From Styela clava (lineage: Eukaryota > Chordata > Ascidiacea > Stolidobranchia > Styelidae), in NCBI RefSeq assembly GCF_964204865.1, contig NC_135258.1, forward strand, positions 3,773,001 to 3,837,000: a stretch of DNA of 64,000 nt. Direction: 5' to 3'. Position 1 is the stretch's first letter, and each line of letters begins with the position of its first letter. A program made the position numbers and the translations under genes. The notes under the pieces are model-generated. The model saw only the letters and a list, made by a program, of their open reading frames with translations, was not told the DNA's origin and searched no databases. Positions 1 through 12,077 of this stretch are shown piece after piece.

Positions 1-1211
1 ACAGAAACTCGTTTATGGTGTTGATACGATGACAGACTTGATAAAGGCCAAATGCGGATGCCCCAGAGGTAAAATGGCAGGATATGTTTTTTCCACTTTC
101 GAACTGAAAAGAATCAGCAGATTGAACATGTATGAAAATGATATAGGCATGAAAAATTCATGACTGTCTACTGCAGTAGCTACTCTTGCAGTTTTGCTAG
201 AGATGTCTTTCCAAAGGCATTTTATTGTAGATTAGGCTAGTCCAAATCTCGCAGTCATCGCAGGGTAACTGAAATTACAATTTTACCAGTCTGCCAGTAG
301 GCTATTGTAGCCTAAATCCTTTTCTGCTTTTCAAGGATTAGGTTAACATTATCAGAATTGTCTGAAATTTTGCTTTTTGGAAAATACAAAAAATCAGAAA
401 CTTTTCTGAATTGGTGTATAGTCTACCTCGGTTTAGAACTCCAATAAATAGAATACCGATAACAAAGATTGAACATAAGCAATTAAAAGTAAAATAACAG
501 ACTATGGGCTACGGTCGGCCTACAATAGCTCATTGTCTAAATGCAGAGATGTTATAGCTCATCTAGTACGGCAATGCTGTAGTTAACAGTTAACATCCAA
601 TTAATGCAAAATTGATTCATAATGACAGATGTGGCATAAATTACCTCACCGTGCAAAAACTGAAGATCTTACTTCCCGGTAGTCTACAGCACCAGTAGTC
701 CAGAGTTTACAACCTACGTAACAGTATTTCTTTCTCCAAACTCTCTGTTTAACAACATTCAGGCGCCATAGTGTAAATTATACAGATTTACACTTTCAAA
801 CTAGGCTGCTTCAATTGTTTGAGAGTCGAACCAAGCCAAGCTGCTTCCTAGCGAAACGGGAATCCGCACTAAACAGCCATTTTGGCGGGAAAGTACGTCA
901 GGCTTTGACGGAGTCAGAAATTCAAATTCATAAGTCGCATTTGTTGCGATCTGAGATATTTTTAAAACTTTAAGCAAATAGTTAAATTAAAAAAATATGC
1001 AACTCAATTCAAAATTATATTAACCGAAACATTTGCATTGCTTTGGTCCGATAAAAGATACAGCGTAAAACTACAAGATTCACCAGTAGTTGGAGTCGTG
1101 ACTGCAAGTACTCCTGTCCGTTTGAGAATGAGTGCTGTCAGTTTATTCACCAGTTTACATGATGCCTAAAATAAAATAACCTTCCACTCGATATAATAAG
1201 AGGTGAGAAAT
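1..1211. other. Unassigned 5' flank
   Basis: No gene is recognised. On the + strand, bases 2-163 form an open frame of 53 codons that enters from the left edge and ends in TGA; it contains a Cys-Gly-Cys-Pro stretch but matches no family I know. It could be the last exon of a gene outside the window, or chance. The rest is AT-rich with no long frames, apart from the E2F-like site listed separately. The Bel/Pao element starts immediately after this stretch. Confidence 0.3.
881..892. promoter_or_regulatory. E2F-like site
   Basis: The 12 bases TTTGGCGGGAAA match the classical E2F/DP binding consensus closely. E2F sites normally sit in promoters of S-phase genes. No start codon or first exon is recognised nearby, so the functional reading is an inference and the match may be fortuitous. 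Confidence 0.25.
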
Positions 1212-1655
1212 TGTTAGATCTGCAGCGCCATTAGTGTTTATTTCTTTATTGCTGACACGTATTGCACCTTTTCGTTTGTCAACGTTGCAAACGTCTCATT
1301 TCATTACTCGCATTTGATGTGTTTCTTTATTATCTGTAGACCGAGCCGAGAAGGTTTCTGTCTACGGCAATTTGCGTGTTTACATCGTTATTGTATCGCC
1401 TCGCGTTAGGGCCGAAATTGTAAATGTGCACAGCTAGTTTGCTGTTGCAATGCGTTACTTCTATGGCGATTTAGCATTATGAAAAGCTGTATCATATTAA
1501 ATATATTGGGCTAATTATGGTTTCCTTTGTTTCATGCTTATTCAACTTGCTAATAGTTTAAAATTTGCTGCATTGAACTCTGGATTATTGAACTGCAATT
1601 TGTGAATCTGTCCTGCGTTTTGATTGTTTTGTGAAATATTCTTGGTGAGTTTTCT
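1212..1655 (+). repeat. 5' LTR of the Bel/Pao element
   Basis: It starts TGTTAGATCT and has the same 444-bp length as the 3' LTR. About 17 substitutions separate the two, mostly single bases, with a cluster near 1500-1520. The identity stops abruptly after GAGTTTTCT at both LTRs, which fixes the inner boundary of this copy at 1655. The primer-binding site should follow, but I cannot match it to a tRNA. Confidence 0.9.
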
Positions 1656-1705
1656 TCAGCGGAGAACAAGAGAATCATATCCAGTTATACAGTATCACCA
1701 TTATC

Positions 1706-2073
1706 ATGGACGAGAAGAATTCTTCTTTCAGAAACCTGAAGTTACCTGTGTTCAATGGAGATCCTTTGAAGTATATGTCTTTCTTAACAAATTTTGACAT
1801 CCACTGGCACCGAAACTAGAAACAAGCAAACTTGTGTGTTTGTTGCAATATTGTGAAGAGAGAAGTCGTGCACTATTAGAATACTTCACAAAGAAGCCTG
1901 AGAATGGATACAAGCTTGTTAGGCAGTGGCTGTTTGAAGAATATGGTCAGCCTCATATTATCGCTGGTGCATGTGAAAAAGTTCTAAAGGAGTTTCCAAG
2001 TGTGCGTGATGACAAGCCAGAGCAGCTATTGTAAATATCGCAAGTAATGGAGCGATGCCTGGGAACGCTAGAA
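1706..2073 (+). pseudogene. Bel/Pao gag, N-terminal part (broken)
   Basis: The first ATG after the 5' LTR is at 1706. The frame reads an N-terminus with the phrase LPVFNGDP, a hallmark of the DUF1759 gag domain of Bel/Pao elements, and stops at 1819. The homologous reading resumes in another frame around 1825-2031 (CEERSRALLEY and so on), so a small deletion or frameshift lies near 1800-1820. A TAA at 2032-2034 breaks it again. At 2073 the gene is cut by the hAT transposon and resumes at 7473. Confidence 0.75.
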
Positions 2074-3089
2074 CAGGGGTGCACAACACGTGGCACGCGT
2101 GCCAAATTTGGCACGCCATGCGCTCCGACGTGGCACGCTAACGGTTTTGTGAAAAAAAATAATTAGTTATGACAAACATTGAAATAACACGTTTATATCG
2201 AAAGAAACTTGAATGATCACGTTTATCCACACATTGCTAGCTCGTTGCCCTCTATTCAGAAGGTAGTTGCTTCAAATTAGTAATTAGACTGGCCTAGAGT
2301 AGCGAGCAGTTAGGTACCGGTAGGTGAAACGTGACTTTTCCACGCATCGCTGATGGCAATGAGGTGTGTTTATGTCGTAATAATCTATATCGGCATATTC
2401 ATTTCCACCAAAGCGACTACCGTATGACTTGACTATATTATATTCACTTTGCACTTCGATTCACGTGTACCCAAAGTGACTTTTATCCAAGTGAGGACAT
2501 GCATTGGTAACGTTGTAAGCGCTCGTGTGACGTCACACCAGCCATTTTGTGTCCAGAATTCTATCGCTGTATAAGTGATTTAAATCTGCGATTGTTAAAC
2601 AGCTGAATAAAAAAAGACGATGCTCAATAATTTGGACCAAACTTTCGCAGCGGCAAAACGAATGAACATTCTTCTGAAAAATTAATTATTCGCAGATGTT
2701 TCTCGGATAACTCGGCTCGGCGGTATGGTCAGCATATACGAAGTTAAGGTTAAAATCAACCAAATGAGACCTAAATATTAAACAAAAGATACACATTTTA
2801 TTATAAAATTTCTGATGTACGTATCGCTACTTGCACAAAACCTATTTCAACAAACTGACAGAACTACAATACAAATTTACTACAGAACTATTTTTGCGGT
2901 ACATGTCATGATATTAAAATATGCGTTAACAAGGTGTACATTGTCAAAATAATATTAGGAAAATATACTACATGCATGGAATGAAGGATAACGGCGTATA
3001 TCGAGTTCACAAGAACATCTAATAATCTGGAGTGTATAAAATAATATATTATCTGTTTGACTTGAGCTCTTGCAGCAAGTCTACTAGCA

Positions 3090-3960
3090 CAGTACTTCCC
3101 AACCTTTTTACCCTGGCGGACCGATAAAATTAAATTAAATGTGTTGGCGGACCAGCAAAAAATTGAGATAACCGGAACAGAAACATATATATTTCTGAAT
3201 AACATATATTTGCGTAATATAATGCAATGTCGGGCACCCAATATATGCTTCTAGGTGTGCAAAAATGCACACCTAAAAAAAACGGAGAAAAACTAACACA
3301 GTAACTGGTTGAAAATACGGACAACAGTTTGATTGCTCGATTATTAAGCAATGGGTATTCGTTATCAAGTAATATCTAAAATTGTTTCAAGTAATTCTGT
3401 TTTAAATCTGGACTGTAAAAATGAATCACAATTTTAATCAAGCTTTTTCGTTGGGTTTATCATATTAATCCCTCTACAGTTGATTGACGCCTTGAACGAA
3501 TGAATTTACATTACAATGATAAAGTCGTTGATGACTTGGCACGAAGCTCAAAATCCTACGGTGTCTGCTCAAAATACTGAAAAAGATCTCTGCGGCCCAT
3601 GCTTTTTTGCGCGTCTCGTGGCCACCTGTAGGGTCGCAAGTTCATACATCACTGGAAAACTATACTGTTTTTGACTGTTTTCTGGTTTAAAAAGAGAGAA
3701 TTATGCATAACGTATGATATGGATGGTTATATTAATCAGGAAAAGCACGTAGAACAGCAAAGCACGCGTGCCGTGTTTTAGGTTTCTGAATCTTGCCAGA
3801 TTTCATAGAGCGCATTCGCGATGAATCGGAGCCGAAAAAGCGAAAAGTGTGATTGCTCGGCGCCAAGATGTCTCGAAAGACGTCGCAATATGACGGCGGA
3901 AAACAACGAAATTTCTCGCGGACCGGCATTGGTCCGCGGACCGGCGGTTGGGAACCACTG
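3090..3960. mobile_element. Non-autonomous hAT element nested in the larger hAT
   Basis: Terminal inverted repeats are CAGTACTTCCCAACC at 3090 and GGTTGGGAACCACTG ending at 3960. Target duplications TACTAGCA (3082-3089) and TACTACCA (3961-3968) match at 7 of 8. The subterminal phrase GGCGGACC and its complement occur at both ends. At 871 bp with no transposase reading it must have moved with help from a related transposase. It is the third level of nesting. Confidence 0.88.
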
Positions 3961-5749
3961 TACTACCATACCGTTTTTCAAAAATTTTATTTATCTCCTC
4001 TTTCGCGTGAATATTCAACCTCAAATTGAGAAAACGTTTCAAAGTTTTAAAAGCGATATTGTGGTAAGTTGGGAAATATATTTCAAGCAACTTAACTGTC
4101 AGAAAAGTAACAGGCGAACATATCTTATGAAAGGCATATAATTATGAAATATAGTTTATGCTTCGCGCAAAAATACGATTGCTTTTTTGGATGGGTGGCA
4201 TAAATATTGGGTAAAACTATCAATTTTCAAATATTTATCATGTGTGTAAGACTTAAAAAGAGTAAGTAACGATTGTGGGCATTCATCGGGATTGACACTT
4301 TCCATAGAAACAAACAAACAATTTGAACCCATTGTCCTCATAGGGTTCCCAGGAAACACCAAGGCTAATTTTTCACTGTTGGATATCGATAAAATTACAA
4401 TGAAGTTCTATCAACGAGAACGTAGAAGACATGATGGAGTCGCTAGATCACCTAGTAAATATTTTACATTTTCCGACGCAAAAGAATCGAAATATCCTGC
4501 CAATAATAAGTTGATAAGACCTGCAACACCAGTCGCGGCGGCTGGTTTTTAAATTTTGTACCTTATAATGTGCATGCTTCGATGAAATTCATGAGGTCGC
4601 ACAATGTGCTAGCCATGAGATCGTCTACATTCTATAATTTTTGGAGGAACTATTGCAACAGCTCGTTAAATTAAGAAAAATTTTACCGAGAAAATTCATT
4701 TCATCAGTTTCTGGAATGATTAATGTAAAACACGGGCTCCAAACTTTCGGCATGGTGTGAACAGATATCATAATACCAGTTCAAATAGTACCTGATTTAA
4801 ACGTATGCACTAGGTTAATGACGTTTCACACTTGCGAAGGAAAGAGATATGTGTTTTTCATACGGAACGTTGATACGTAATTGTGTAACGAAGTAATTAG
4901 GGAACGTTGTTGTTTAACTCAAGCTGGCGCAGTGGTCATGTCAAGAATTGGAGAACATTGAATGAAATAACTTATACAATTTGACTGGTGCACGATAAAT
5001 TCTATCTAATGTTTAAAGCTATCTTCAACCTCTGCAAATGTGTCGATGTCATATTAGGTTAAAACAAGGACAAATCGAAGTTTTTGTTATTTAATTCAAA
5101 AGCTTTCAAAAAAAATCCACGCTTTTCAATTTTGGCGATTTTTGTATGATAATGGCTACATTTTATCTCCATCTCATAATTATATTTAGTCTCCTAGATT
5201 GTCTCTCACACAATATAAATCTTATCTGCATATAATAAAAGGTTCGTGAGATATGAGGTTTCAAAGTTGCATAACTCACACGGAATGATAAGATAACTAT
5301 CGCAACTTTCACGAAACCGCACGATACCAGTTTGATTCCACGAGGCAAATAGCAAAGAAAAAAGATTGAAATTACCCGAATAAAATGCAAACAGTGAAAA
5401 ATCTTCAAACAAATTGACGAACGAGACCTTCTGACGAAGCTAAAACAAACCGACGCTGCCGCGTTACCTTGATTCGCTGGGCACAAAATGACGTCCGATA
5501 TGCATCATTGCACTCGGTGTCTCCACTTGGTTTATAGTCACTTTGCGTGTACCTAGCTCTTAGTTCTATCAGAAGCAGAAACTAGTAGGGTTAGTGGTTG
5601 GTTTGACGACATATATTAATTCCATTGTATTCTTGTGTTGCCAGCAGCTTACCATTAGCTTTCTTGACGATACCAATACTAACACCTTAATTCGCACTGA
5701 TTGCAGCAATGAGCAAAACCATTCGCTGCAAAAGAAAAGGAGATGACTC

Positions 5750-7305
5750 GTGAATTTAAGGACAAGTGATTTTATTGAATGGAAGCAGAAGCCCTTATGC
5801 TTGGTTTGTGGCACAACTCTTTCTATTTCGAAAGCCTTCAATGTGAAGAGACACTATAACGCCCAACATCAACACAAATGTGATAAAACTTTCGGACAAC
5901 TGAGAGAAAATTTGGTGGCGAAACTAAAAAATCTAAATGAGCAACTGCAATCGAAAGTAGATTTCTTCGAATACTTTTCACTGACTTTTGATGAAAGCTG
6001 TGATATGAGTGATACTGCGCAATTATCAGTTTTTATCCGCACTGTAGCAAAAGACCTATCTGTTTATGAAGATCTTGTCGGACTTATTCCTCTTTATGAC
6101 ACAACACGCGGGGTAGATATAAAAGAAGCTGTGTTAAATGCGCTTCACTATAAAATTCCAAATTTACCAAACTAGTTGGATTGACGACAGATGGTGCAGC
6201 TTCTATGACTGGTAAAAAAAATGGCGCGGTGGCGCTATTGAAAAAGTACTTGCAAGAATCTGATTTCACCCAGGACATTATTACTCTCCACTGCTTCATT
6301 CACCAAGAGTCCCTTTGTGCTCAAAGTATAAAGATGACCCATGTTATGGACGTTGTTGTAAAATGTGTGAATGAAATTCTGTCGAAAGGATTAAATCACC
6401 GCCAATTTCGAGCATTCTTGTTGGAGAAGAATACACAATACAAAGACTTGGTATATCATTCCCAAGTTCGCTGGTTAAGTCGAGGAAACGTTTTGCAGCG
6501 CTTCCTTAGTCTTTTTGAAAAAATTAAAATATTTTTACAGGAAAATAGTCCAACACTGAAGACTAAAAGTGGTGCAGATGTTATGACGTTCTTGTGTGAC
6601 AATACTTGGTTGCTAGATCTCACTTTTTTGGTAGATTTCACACAGCATATGAACAACCTATGTATCAGAATGCAAGGACGTAACCAACTACTTCCGGAGT
6701 CATTAAATGCTGTCGATGCTTTTCAAAGTAAACTGGAACTGTTTCAGAAGCAACAATCAACTGGCAACATAATCCAGTTTAAAAGTATGTCTTTGTTTTT
6801 GGAAAAAAGAAAGGCAGACTTGGTTCCTGACTTTGAGAAGTATGCCGTAATGTGCGGCGATCTTCGTCAAAACTTTTTAAAACGCTTTCAAGATCTTAAT
6901 GACCGGAAGCCGCAAATGGACTTATTTCAAAGACCATTTAGTGTGGATGTTGAATATATTGAAGACGCTGACGCTCAACTGGAACTTCTGGATTTGAGGT
7001 AAAATCAAGTTTTGCAGGATGTTTTTCAAGAAAATTCATTACTTGAGTTCTACTCTCGCCTCGAAGAAGAGAATTATCCAGTTTTGTTGAGAAATGCAAA
7101 AATATGGATTTGTCAATTTGCAAGCACGTACAGTTGTGAACAGGCATTCTCAATCATGAAAATAAACAAATTCCAGCTACGGACTCGTTTACTAGATGAA
7201 CATCTAGATTCAGTGATGCGCATCGCTACTTCTCCCTTGAAGCCCAACATTTCAAATTTAGTCCATAAAAAACATCTTCAAATCAGCAGTTTTTCAGGAC
7301 ATTAA
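5750..7305 (+). pseudogene. hAT transposase (GTF2IRD2/ZBED-like), frameshifted
   Basis: The reading runs in three blocks. 5750-6175 has a C2H2-like finger (CLVCG...KRHYNAQH) followed by the acidic TFDESCD segment of the RNase-H-like core. 6181-7002 begins LTTDGAASMTG and carries the catalytic core. 7012-7305 has the hATC dimerisation tail with CEQAFSIMK and LRTRLLDEHLDS. A -1 frameshift lies near 6170, and a single TAA at 7000-7002 interrupts the last two blocks, which share a frame. Upstream of 5750 a short start-like reading (5709) ends in TGA. The protein is of the type domesticated in vertebrate GTF2IRD2 and ZBED proteins. It is not functional as it stands. Confidence 0.88.
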
Positions 7306-7472
7306 ATTGGTACAATAAATAGATGGATATTCGTTATTATGTATTAATATTAAAATTTATTTGATGTGTGTTCTACGGGAGTTTGATTACAATACCAACG
7401 ATTGTGCGTGTCACGCGACAAGATTATTTTAAAAAATTTGGCACGTATCCTCATTTGAGTTGTGCACCCCTG

Positions 7473-8039
7473 CTCTGGAAGTCATTGATGAATTTGCAAA
7501 TGTAAACACCCTGGACACTATGGGAATGCTGATGGCTAAACTTCCTGAAGATGTTTAGGATGATGGCCACATGAAGCGCTCAGGATTCAAAGAAAGACTG
7601 GTCGTCAGGCAAAATATTGTCATCTGGTTGATTATGTTTGTAATTGGGCTGATGTGAAAAATTTTATGTATGGGAAAAAGCTGAATGAGATTCGTCCTTA
7701 ATGAGTCCTGTGAGGAGAAACAGAGCTGCAACCTATAATATTGATGCTGAGGCCAGAAGGGAACCCATTGAACAAAAACGGGATTTGACATGTGTATGTT
7801 GTCTTAAACCGCACAATTTGTGGAACTGCCCGGACTTCAAGAGTAAATCGAATGAAGAAAAGGTCAGTCTCTTGAAGGAGCAGAAATTGTGTTTCAAGTG
7901 TCTGTCTCTTGGTCACCTGGCTCGTAATTGCAAGAAGCCCAGCCGGTGCAAAGTACATGGATGTAAAGGAAATCGACATCACACGCTGCTTCATAGATTT
8001 ATTGAAATTCTTGAAAAATCGAAAAGGCCAGAAGAGTGA
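7473..8039 (+). pseudogene. Bel/Pao gag, C-terminal part with zinc knuckles
   Basis: Gag resumes right after the hAT element. A TAG near 7557 breaks it, and a clean frame from 7701 to 8039 holds two CCHC knuckles: C-x2-C-x3-H-x4-C, then C-x2-C-x4-H-x4-C (CFKCLSLGHLARNC), followed by a third Cys/His-rich stretch. These knuckles bind the packaged RNA in retrotransposon particles. The distance between the two gag parts shows the 5.4-kb interruption. Confidence 0.85.
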
Positions 8040-8054
8040 CCCGCTGCATATTCA

Positions 8055-8831
8055 TTGGAGAATTCATCAAAGTTCAAGGGAAAAAGTGTCCGGCAAGATG
8101 TTTATTTGTGTGTGGTACCGGTCAATGTTCGCAATGGTGAAAAGACATACGCCTTGCTGGATCCGGCATCTACAGTTACTCTGTGTAGTGAACGTTTGAT
8201 GGAATATCTCGAAGTAACAGGAAATACAAGAGATATCACACTACGCACAATTGGACAGAGGCCAATACAATACAAGGGTATATCTGGCAGTTTAGTTGTA
8301 TCGCCGCTAGATGGTGGTGCTGAACATGGAATCACAGATGTGATCTCGGTTGAAAAAATTCCTGCTAAGCCTAATAAATCGCCCGACCAAAGGTTCCTCA
8401 AAATGATGCCGCAACTTCAAGATGTAAGATTGCCTATCTTGGAAGGAGGAACAGTGAATCTTCTAATTGGTGCTGACAATGCGGAACTCGTCTGTTTCCA
8501 AGATGTTCGAAATGGACCGAGGAAAGCACCTAAGGCAGTGAGGACTGTTCTTGGCTGGTCGCTGTTCGGGCCCAGATTTGAGTCGCCATCAGGTATCAGA
8601 GAAGTTCATTTTGCATCTGATCATTATGTCAATTTTGTCAAGTGTAATGATTTGGAAACACAAAAGGAAATTGAAACTTTGTCGACAACAGATTTTGGCA
8701 ATGAAACTTCAGTGCTTGATATTCCAAATTCTCGAGAAGATCGAGCAGTATATGAAATTATGCAGAATTCGGTGAAACATATTGATGGTCATTTTCAACT
8801 TCCTTTGCCATGGAGAACATCTACCGGATAA
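8055..8831 (+). pseudogene. Bel/Pao aspartic protease region (DUF1758-like)
   Basis: A 258-codon open frame follows gag. Near its start is ALLDPASTVTLCSERL, the position of the retropepsin active site. The usual D-S/T-G triad reads D-P-A here, so the catalytic loop appears mutated. The later stretch NLLIGADNAELV and GWSLFGP match the conserved region after the protease in Bel/Pao polyproteins. The frame ends at 8831 where a frameshift separates it from reverse transcriptase. Confidence 0.82.
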
Positions 8832-10343
8832 CAAAGAGATGTCAAAGAAAAGACTTCGTAGCCTCAAAAATAGACTGATGAGAGATTCCGATTTGCATAA
8901 AAGGTATGTCGAAGTTATTCAAGGATATATCAAGGCAGAATATGCCAAAAGAATTCCATATGCCGAAATTGATACGTCTAATACAGTTTGGTATCTTCAT
9001 CATTTTCCTGTCATGAACCAGAATAAGCCGGGAAAGGTTCGTGTAGTGTTTGATGCTGCAGCCAAATATGGAAATGTGTCTCTGAATGATTGCTTAATGT
9101 CCGGACCAGATTTGGTATCGTCACTCCTGGGTTTCCAAGATTTTGCAGGGGACAAGTTGCATTGGTGGCCGATGTGGAAGCAATGTTCCACCAGGTTAGA
9201 GTGGCACCTCAGGACACGGGTGCACTAAGGTTTTTATGGTGGGATGACGGGGACATTTTAAAGGAACCTGTTCAACATCGTATGCAAGTTCACATATTTG
9301 GGGCTGCATCGAGTCCGTCTTGTGCTGCATTTTGCTTGAAACAGACGGCGATGAAATTTGGAAATAAACACAAACCTAGAATTTCAGAAATTGTTAATGA
9401 AGATTTCTATGTCGATGACTGCTTGACAACTGCTGAATCAGTCGATGAAGGCATAGAGACTGTCAGAAAATTGACACAATTGATGTCAAAAGGAGGATTC
9501 AACTTGACTAAATGGCTCACCAATAATGATGAATTACTGTCTATGATCCCAAAAGAAAAGAGAGCTAAATGTGTTCAAAATCATGTCATTGATGGCAATG
9601 CCAAAGAAAGAGTTCTTGGTATTCAGTGGAATGTGGCAAATGATGAGTTCGGATTCAAGGTTGATATTGCTGACAAACCAAATACCAGGGGAGGTATACT
9701 TTCAATTGTAGCATCTGTTTTTGACCCACTTGGTATAGCGGCTCCAATAACGCTACTTGCCAAGTTATTGTTGCAAGAACTTTGCAAGCAAAATGTGGGA
9801 TGGGATCAAGAAATTGCAGATGATGATGCTGTTAAATGGCGAAACTGGCTACATCAACTGCAAAGCTTAGAACAGGTGAAGATACAGCGATGCTATCAGC
9901 CATTTGATTTTGGAAAAGTTGTTTCCTATGAAGTACATCACTTTTCTGATGGATCAGAATTAGCATATGGAGCTGTTTCATATCTACGAATAATCGATAA
10001 AAATGGCCAAATTCATGTGGCATTTTTGGATGGAAAGGCAAGACTTGCTCCATGTTCTCGTGCAACTATACCCAGACTTGAATTAACGGCTGCAGTTCTC
10101 GCTGTAACGTTAAATCTTGTCCTAAGGAAAGAATTGAAGATGAATGAATGCATTTCAACTTTCTGGACTGATTCCACAGCCGTACTTCAAAGTATAAGAA
10201 ATTCGAAGAAACAATTCTCCACATTTGTTGCTAATCGTTTAGCAAAAATTGATAGAGATACTGATGTATCACAGTGGCGCCATGTTCCAACGAAGATGAA
10301 TCCAGCTGGTGATGCTTCGCGTGGTCTTAGAGTTGATTCATAA
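8782..10343 (+). pseudogene. Bel/Pao reverse transcriptase and RNase H
   Basis: The N-terminal fingers (KVRVVFDAAAKY) are in the frame 8782-9228. The palm continues in another frame from about 9135 with VADVEAMFHQV (first catalytic Asp) and FYVDDCLTT (the YVDD box), so there is a frameshift near 9135. RNase H follows with FSDGSELAYGAV, RLELTAAVLA, FWTDSTAVL and the last Asp in PAGDASRG, so its DEDD set looks complete. Catalytic residues survive although the frame is broken. Confidence 0.9.
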
Positions 10344-12005
10344 GTCAGGACGACAGATCAATGGGCCTGAATTTTTGCATCTCTCTGAAGACAAGTGGCC
10401 AAAGAGGCCGGACTGTTTTCCTGATCCACCGTCTGAATTTTGTCCAAAGCCAGTTGCAGAAACAAAGTTGGCATTTGTAATAAAGGAAGAGTCTTCTGTC
10501 ATGGACAGGTTCATAGGATACTTTTCTACATTCTACCGTTTGAAGAAAGCAACTTGTTGGCTCATACGATTCAAGAAATATTTGTGTTCTCTTATGAAGT
10601 CAATAGACAAGCTCACTGAATTGCCATCAAGACTAACCGTGCAGGAACTGAGCTATGCTGAAAGAGATATTATTGAATATGTTCAAAGACAAAGCTTTCG
10701 TGGAGAAATGAAATGTTTATTGAATGGTAAAGTTATCAGTAAATGTGATTGCTTTCGCCGGATGTTGAAACTTAATCCTGTTCTAGAAGATGGTTTGATT
10801 AAAGTAGGAGGACGCTTGGAAAATGCACCAATTATGCATTCATCAAAGCATCCCATCATATTGCCTCATATATCACATCTTACGGATCTAGTCATCAGGG
10901 ATCATCACAACAAAGTTGGTCATTCGGGTATGGGTCATACAAGGACATCATTAAGAGAAAAGTACTGGATAATCAAAGGTGGAGTTGCAGTAAGAAGGGT
11001 CATCGGAAATTGTGTTTCTTGTCGAAAGCGAAATGCCCGCCCTAGAAAGCAATTTATGGCAGATCTACCTTCCTGTCGACTGAAATCAGACGAACCAGTG
11101 TTCAGTCATGTTGGTGTTGACCTATTTGGACATTTTCTTGTTCGACAGAGAAGAAGTGATGTGAAAAGATGGGGTTGTGTATTCTCGTGTATGACAACTC
11201 GTGCTGTTTACATTGAGGTGGTAAATAGTTTGTCTGCTGATTCTTTCATATCTGCACTCCGACAATTTATTGCTCGAAGGGGTCAGTGTACTTATATATA
11301 TTGTGACAATGCTGGGAATTTTGTATTGGCAGAGAAAATACTTGAAAATTCCTTGAAGATGTGGAATGATTCTCAAATTCATGGATACTTACGTCAAAAG
11401 AGGATAACATGGCATAAATCACCGCCTACAGGTTCAAATCATGGATGTGCATGGGAACGAAAGATTCGGTCAATTCGTCGAATTTTCAATGCTGTTACTC
11501 AGGGTCAAACTATGACAGATGAAGTTTTTAGGACCGCCTTGGTCGAGTGTGAATCATGCTTGAACAGTCGTCCAATAATTCCTGTAACATTTGACCCACA
11601 GGATAAAGAGCCTTTAACGCCGAATCACTTGTTATTGCTTCGGTCAAATCAAAATATGCCTCCTGGAGTTTTTGACAAGAATGATTGCTATGTTAAACGT
11701 CGATGGGCACAATCTCAATAACTTGCAAATGAATTTTGGAGAAGATGGATTCGAGAGTATCTGCCTACGATTATTGAGCGACACAAGTGGTTCCAGAAAG
11801 AGAGAAATTTCAAGAAAGAAGATGTTGTCCTGGTGATGGACAATTCTCAATCTCGATCAAAATGGGCTATGGGAAGAATCATAGATGTGTATCCAGACGA
11901 GAAGGGACTGATACGAACACTCGAACAGTGCTTGTTAAAACTCGTAATAGCTTGGTAAAGCGTCCCATCACAAAACTCGTTTTTGTTGTTGAAGGCACTA
12001 TATGA
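10309..12005 (+). pseudogene. Bel/Pao integrase with DUF5641-like tail
   Basis: The main frame (10309-11721) has the zinc-binding set H-x4-H and C-x2-C (HHNKVGH, CVSC), then the DDE core: Asp in GVDLFGH, Asp in YCDNAGNF and Glu in CAWERKI. A TAA at 11719-11721 interrupts the same frame, which goes on to FWRRW and REYLP, the signature of the DUF5641 tail. A frameshift near 11910 moves the last stretch (KRPITKLVFVVE) to another frame ending at 12005. All three catalytic acids are present, but the protein is split. Confidence 0.9.
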
Positions 12006-12068
12006 CTATTGAGGCTTGGAGATCATATTGTGTGTTTTGAAACTTATTTCCTATGTACATGAATTTGT

Positions 12069-12077
12069 GGAGGGGAA
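12069..12077 (+). promoter_or_regulatory. Polypurine tract of the Bel/Pao element
   Basis: GGAGGGGAA directly abuts the 3' LTR start TGTTAG. This is where plus-strand DNA synthesis would be primed in an LTR retrotransposon. Confidence 0.6.

Larger units (their letters stand above)
2074..7472 (+). mobile_element. Full-length hAT DNA transposon inserted in Bel/Pao gag
   Basis: The ends are imperfect inverted repeats: CAGGGGTGCACAAC at 2074 and GTTGTGCACCCCTG ending at 7472. The flanking octamers CGCTAGAA (2066-2073) and CTCTGGAA (7473-7480) agree at 6 of 8 positions and resemble the usual hAT target nTCTAGAn. Gag reading resumes directly after the element, which confirms the insertion. Inside are a broken transposase gene (5750-7305) and a second hAT element (3090-3960). 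The long 5' part before the transposase (2074-5749) holds no gene I can support. Confidence 0.9.

Noticed and set aside
1202..1211. GGTGAG at 1202 and at 12510 as a Bel/Pao target duplication
   Set aside because: The left copy is not adjacent to the LTR and the right copy lies inside the LTR, so it cannot be a target duplication.
2906..4141. Several overlapping short frames on both strands
   Set aside because: They fall inside or across the nested hAT element and its flanks, with no transposase or host motif.
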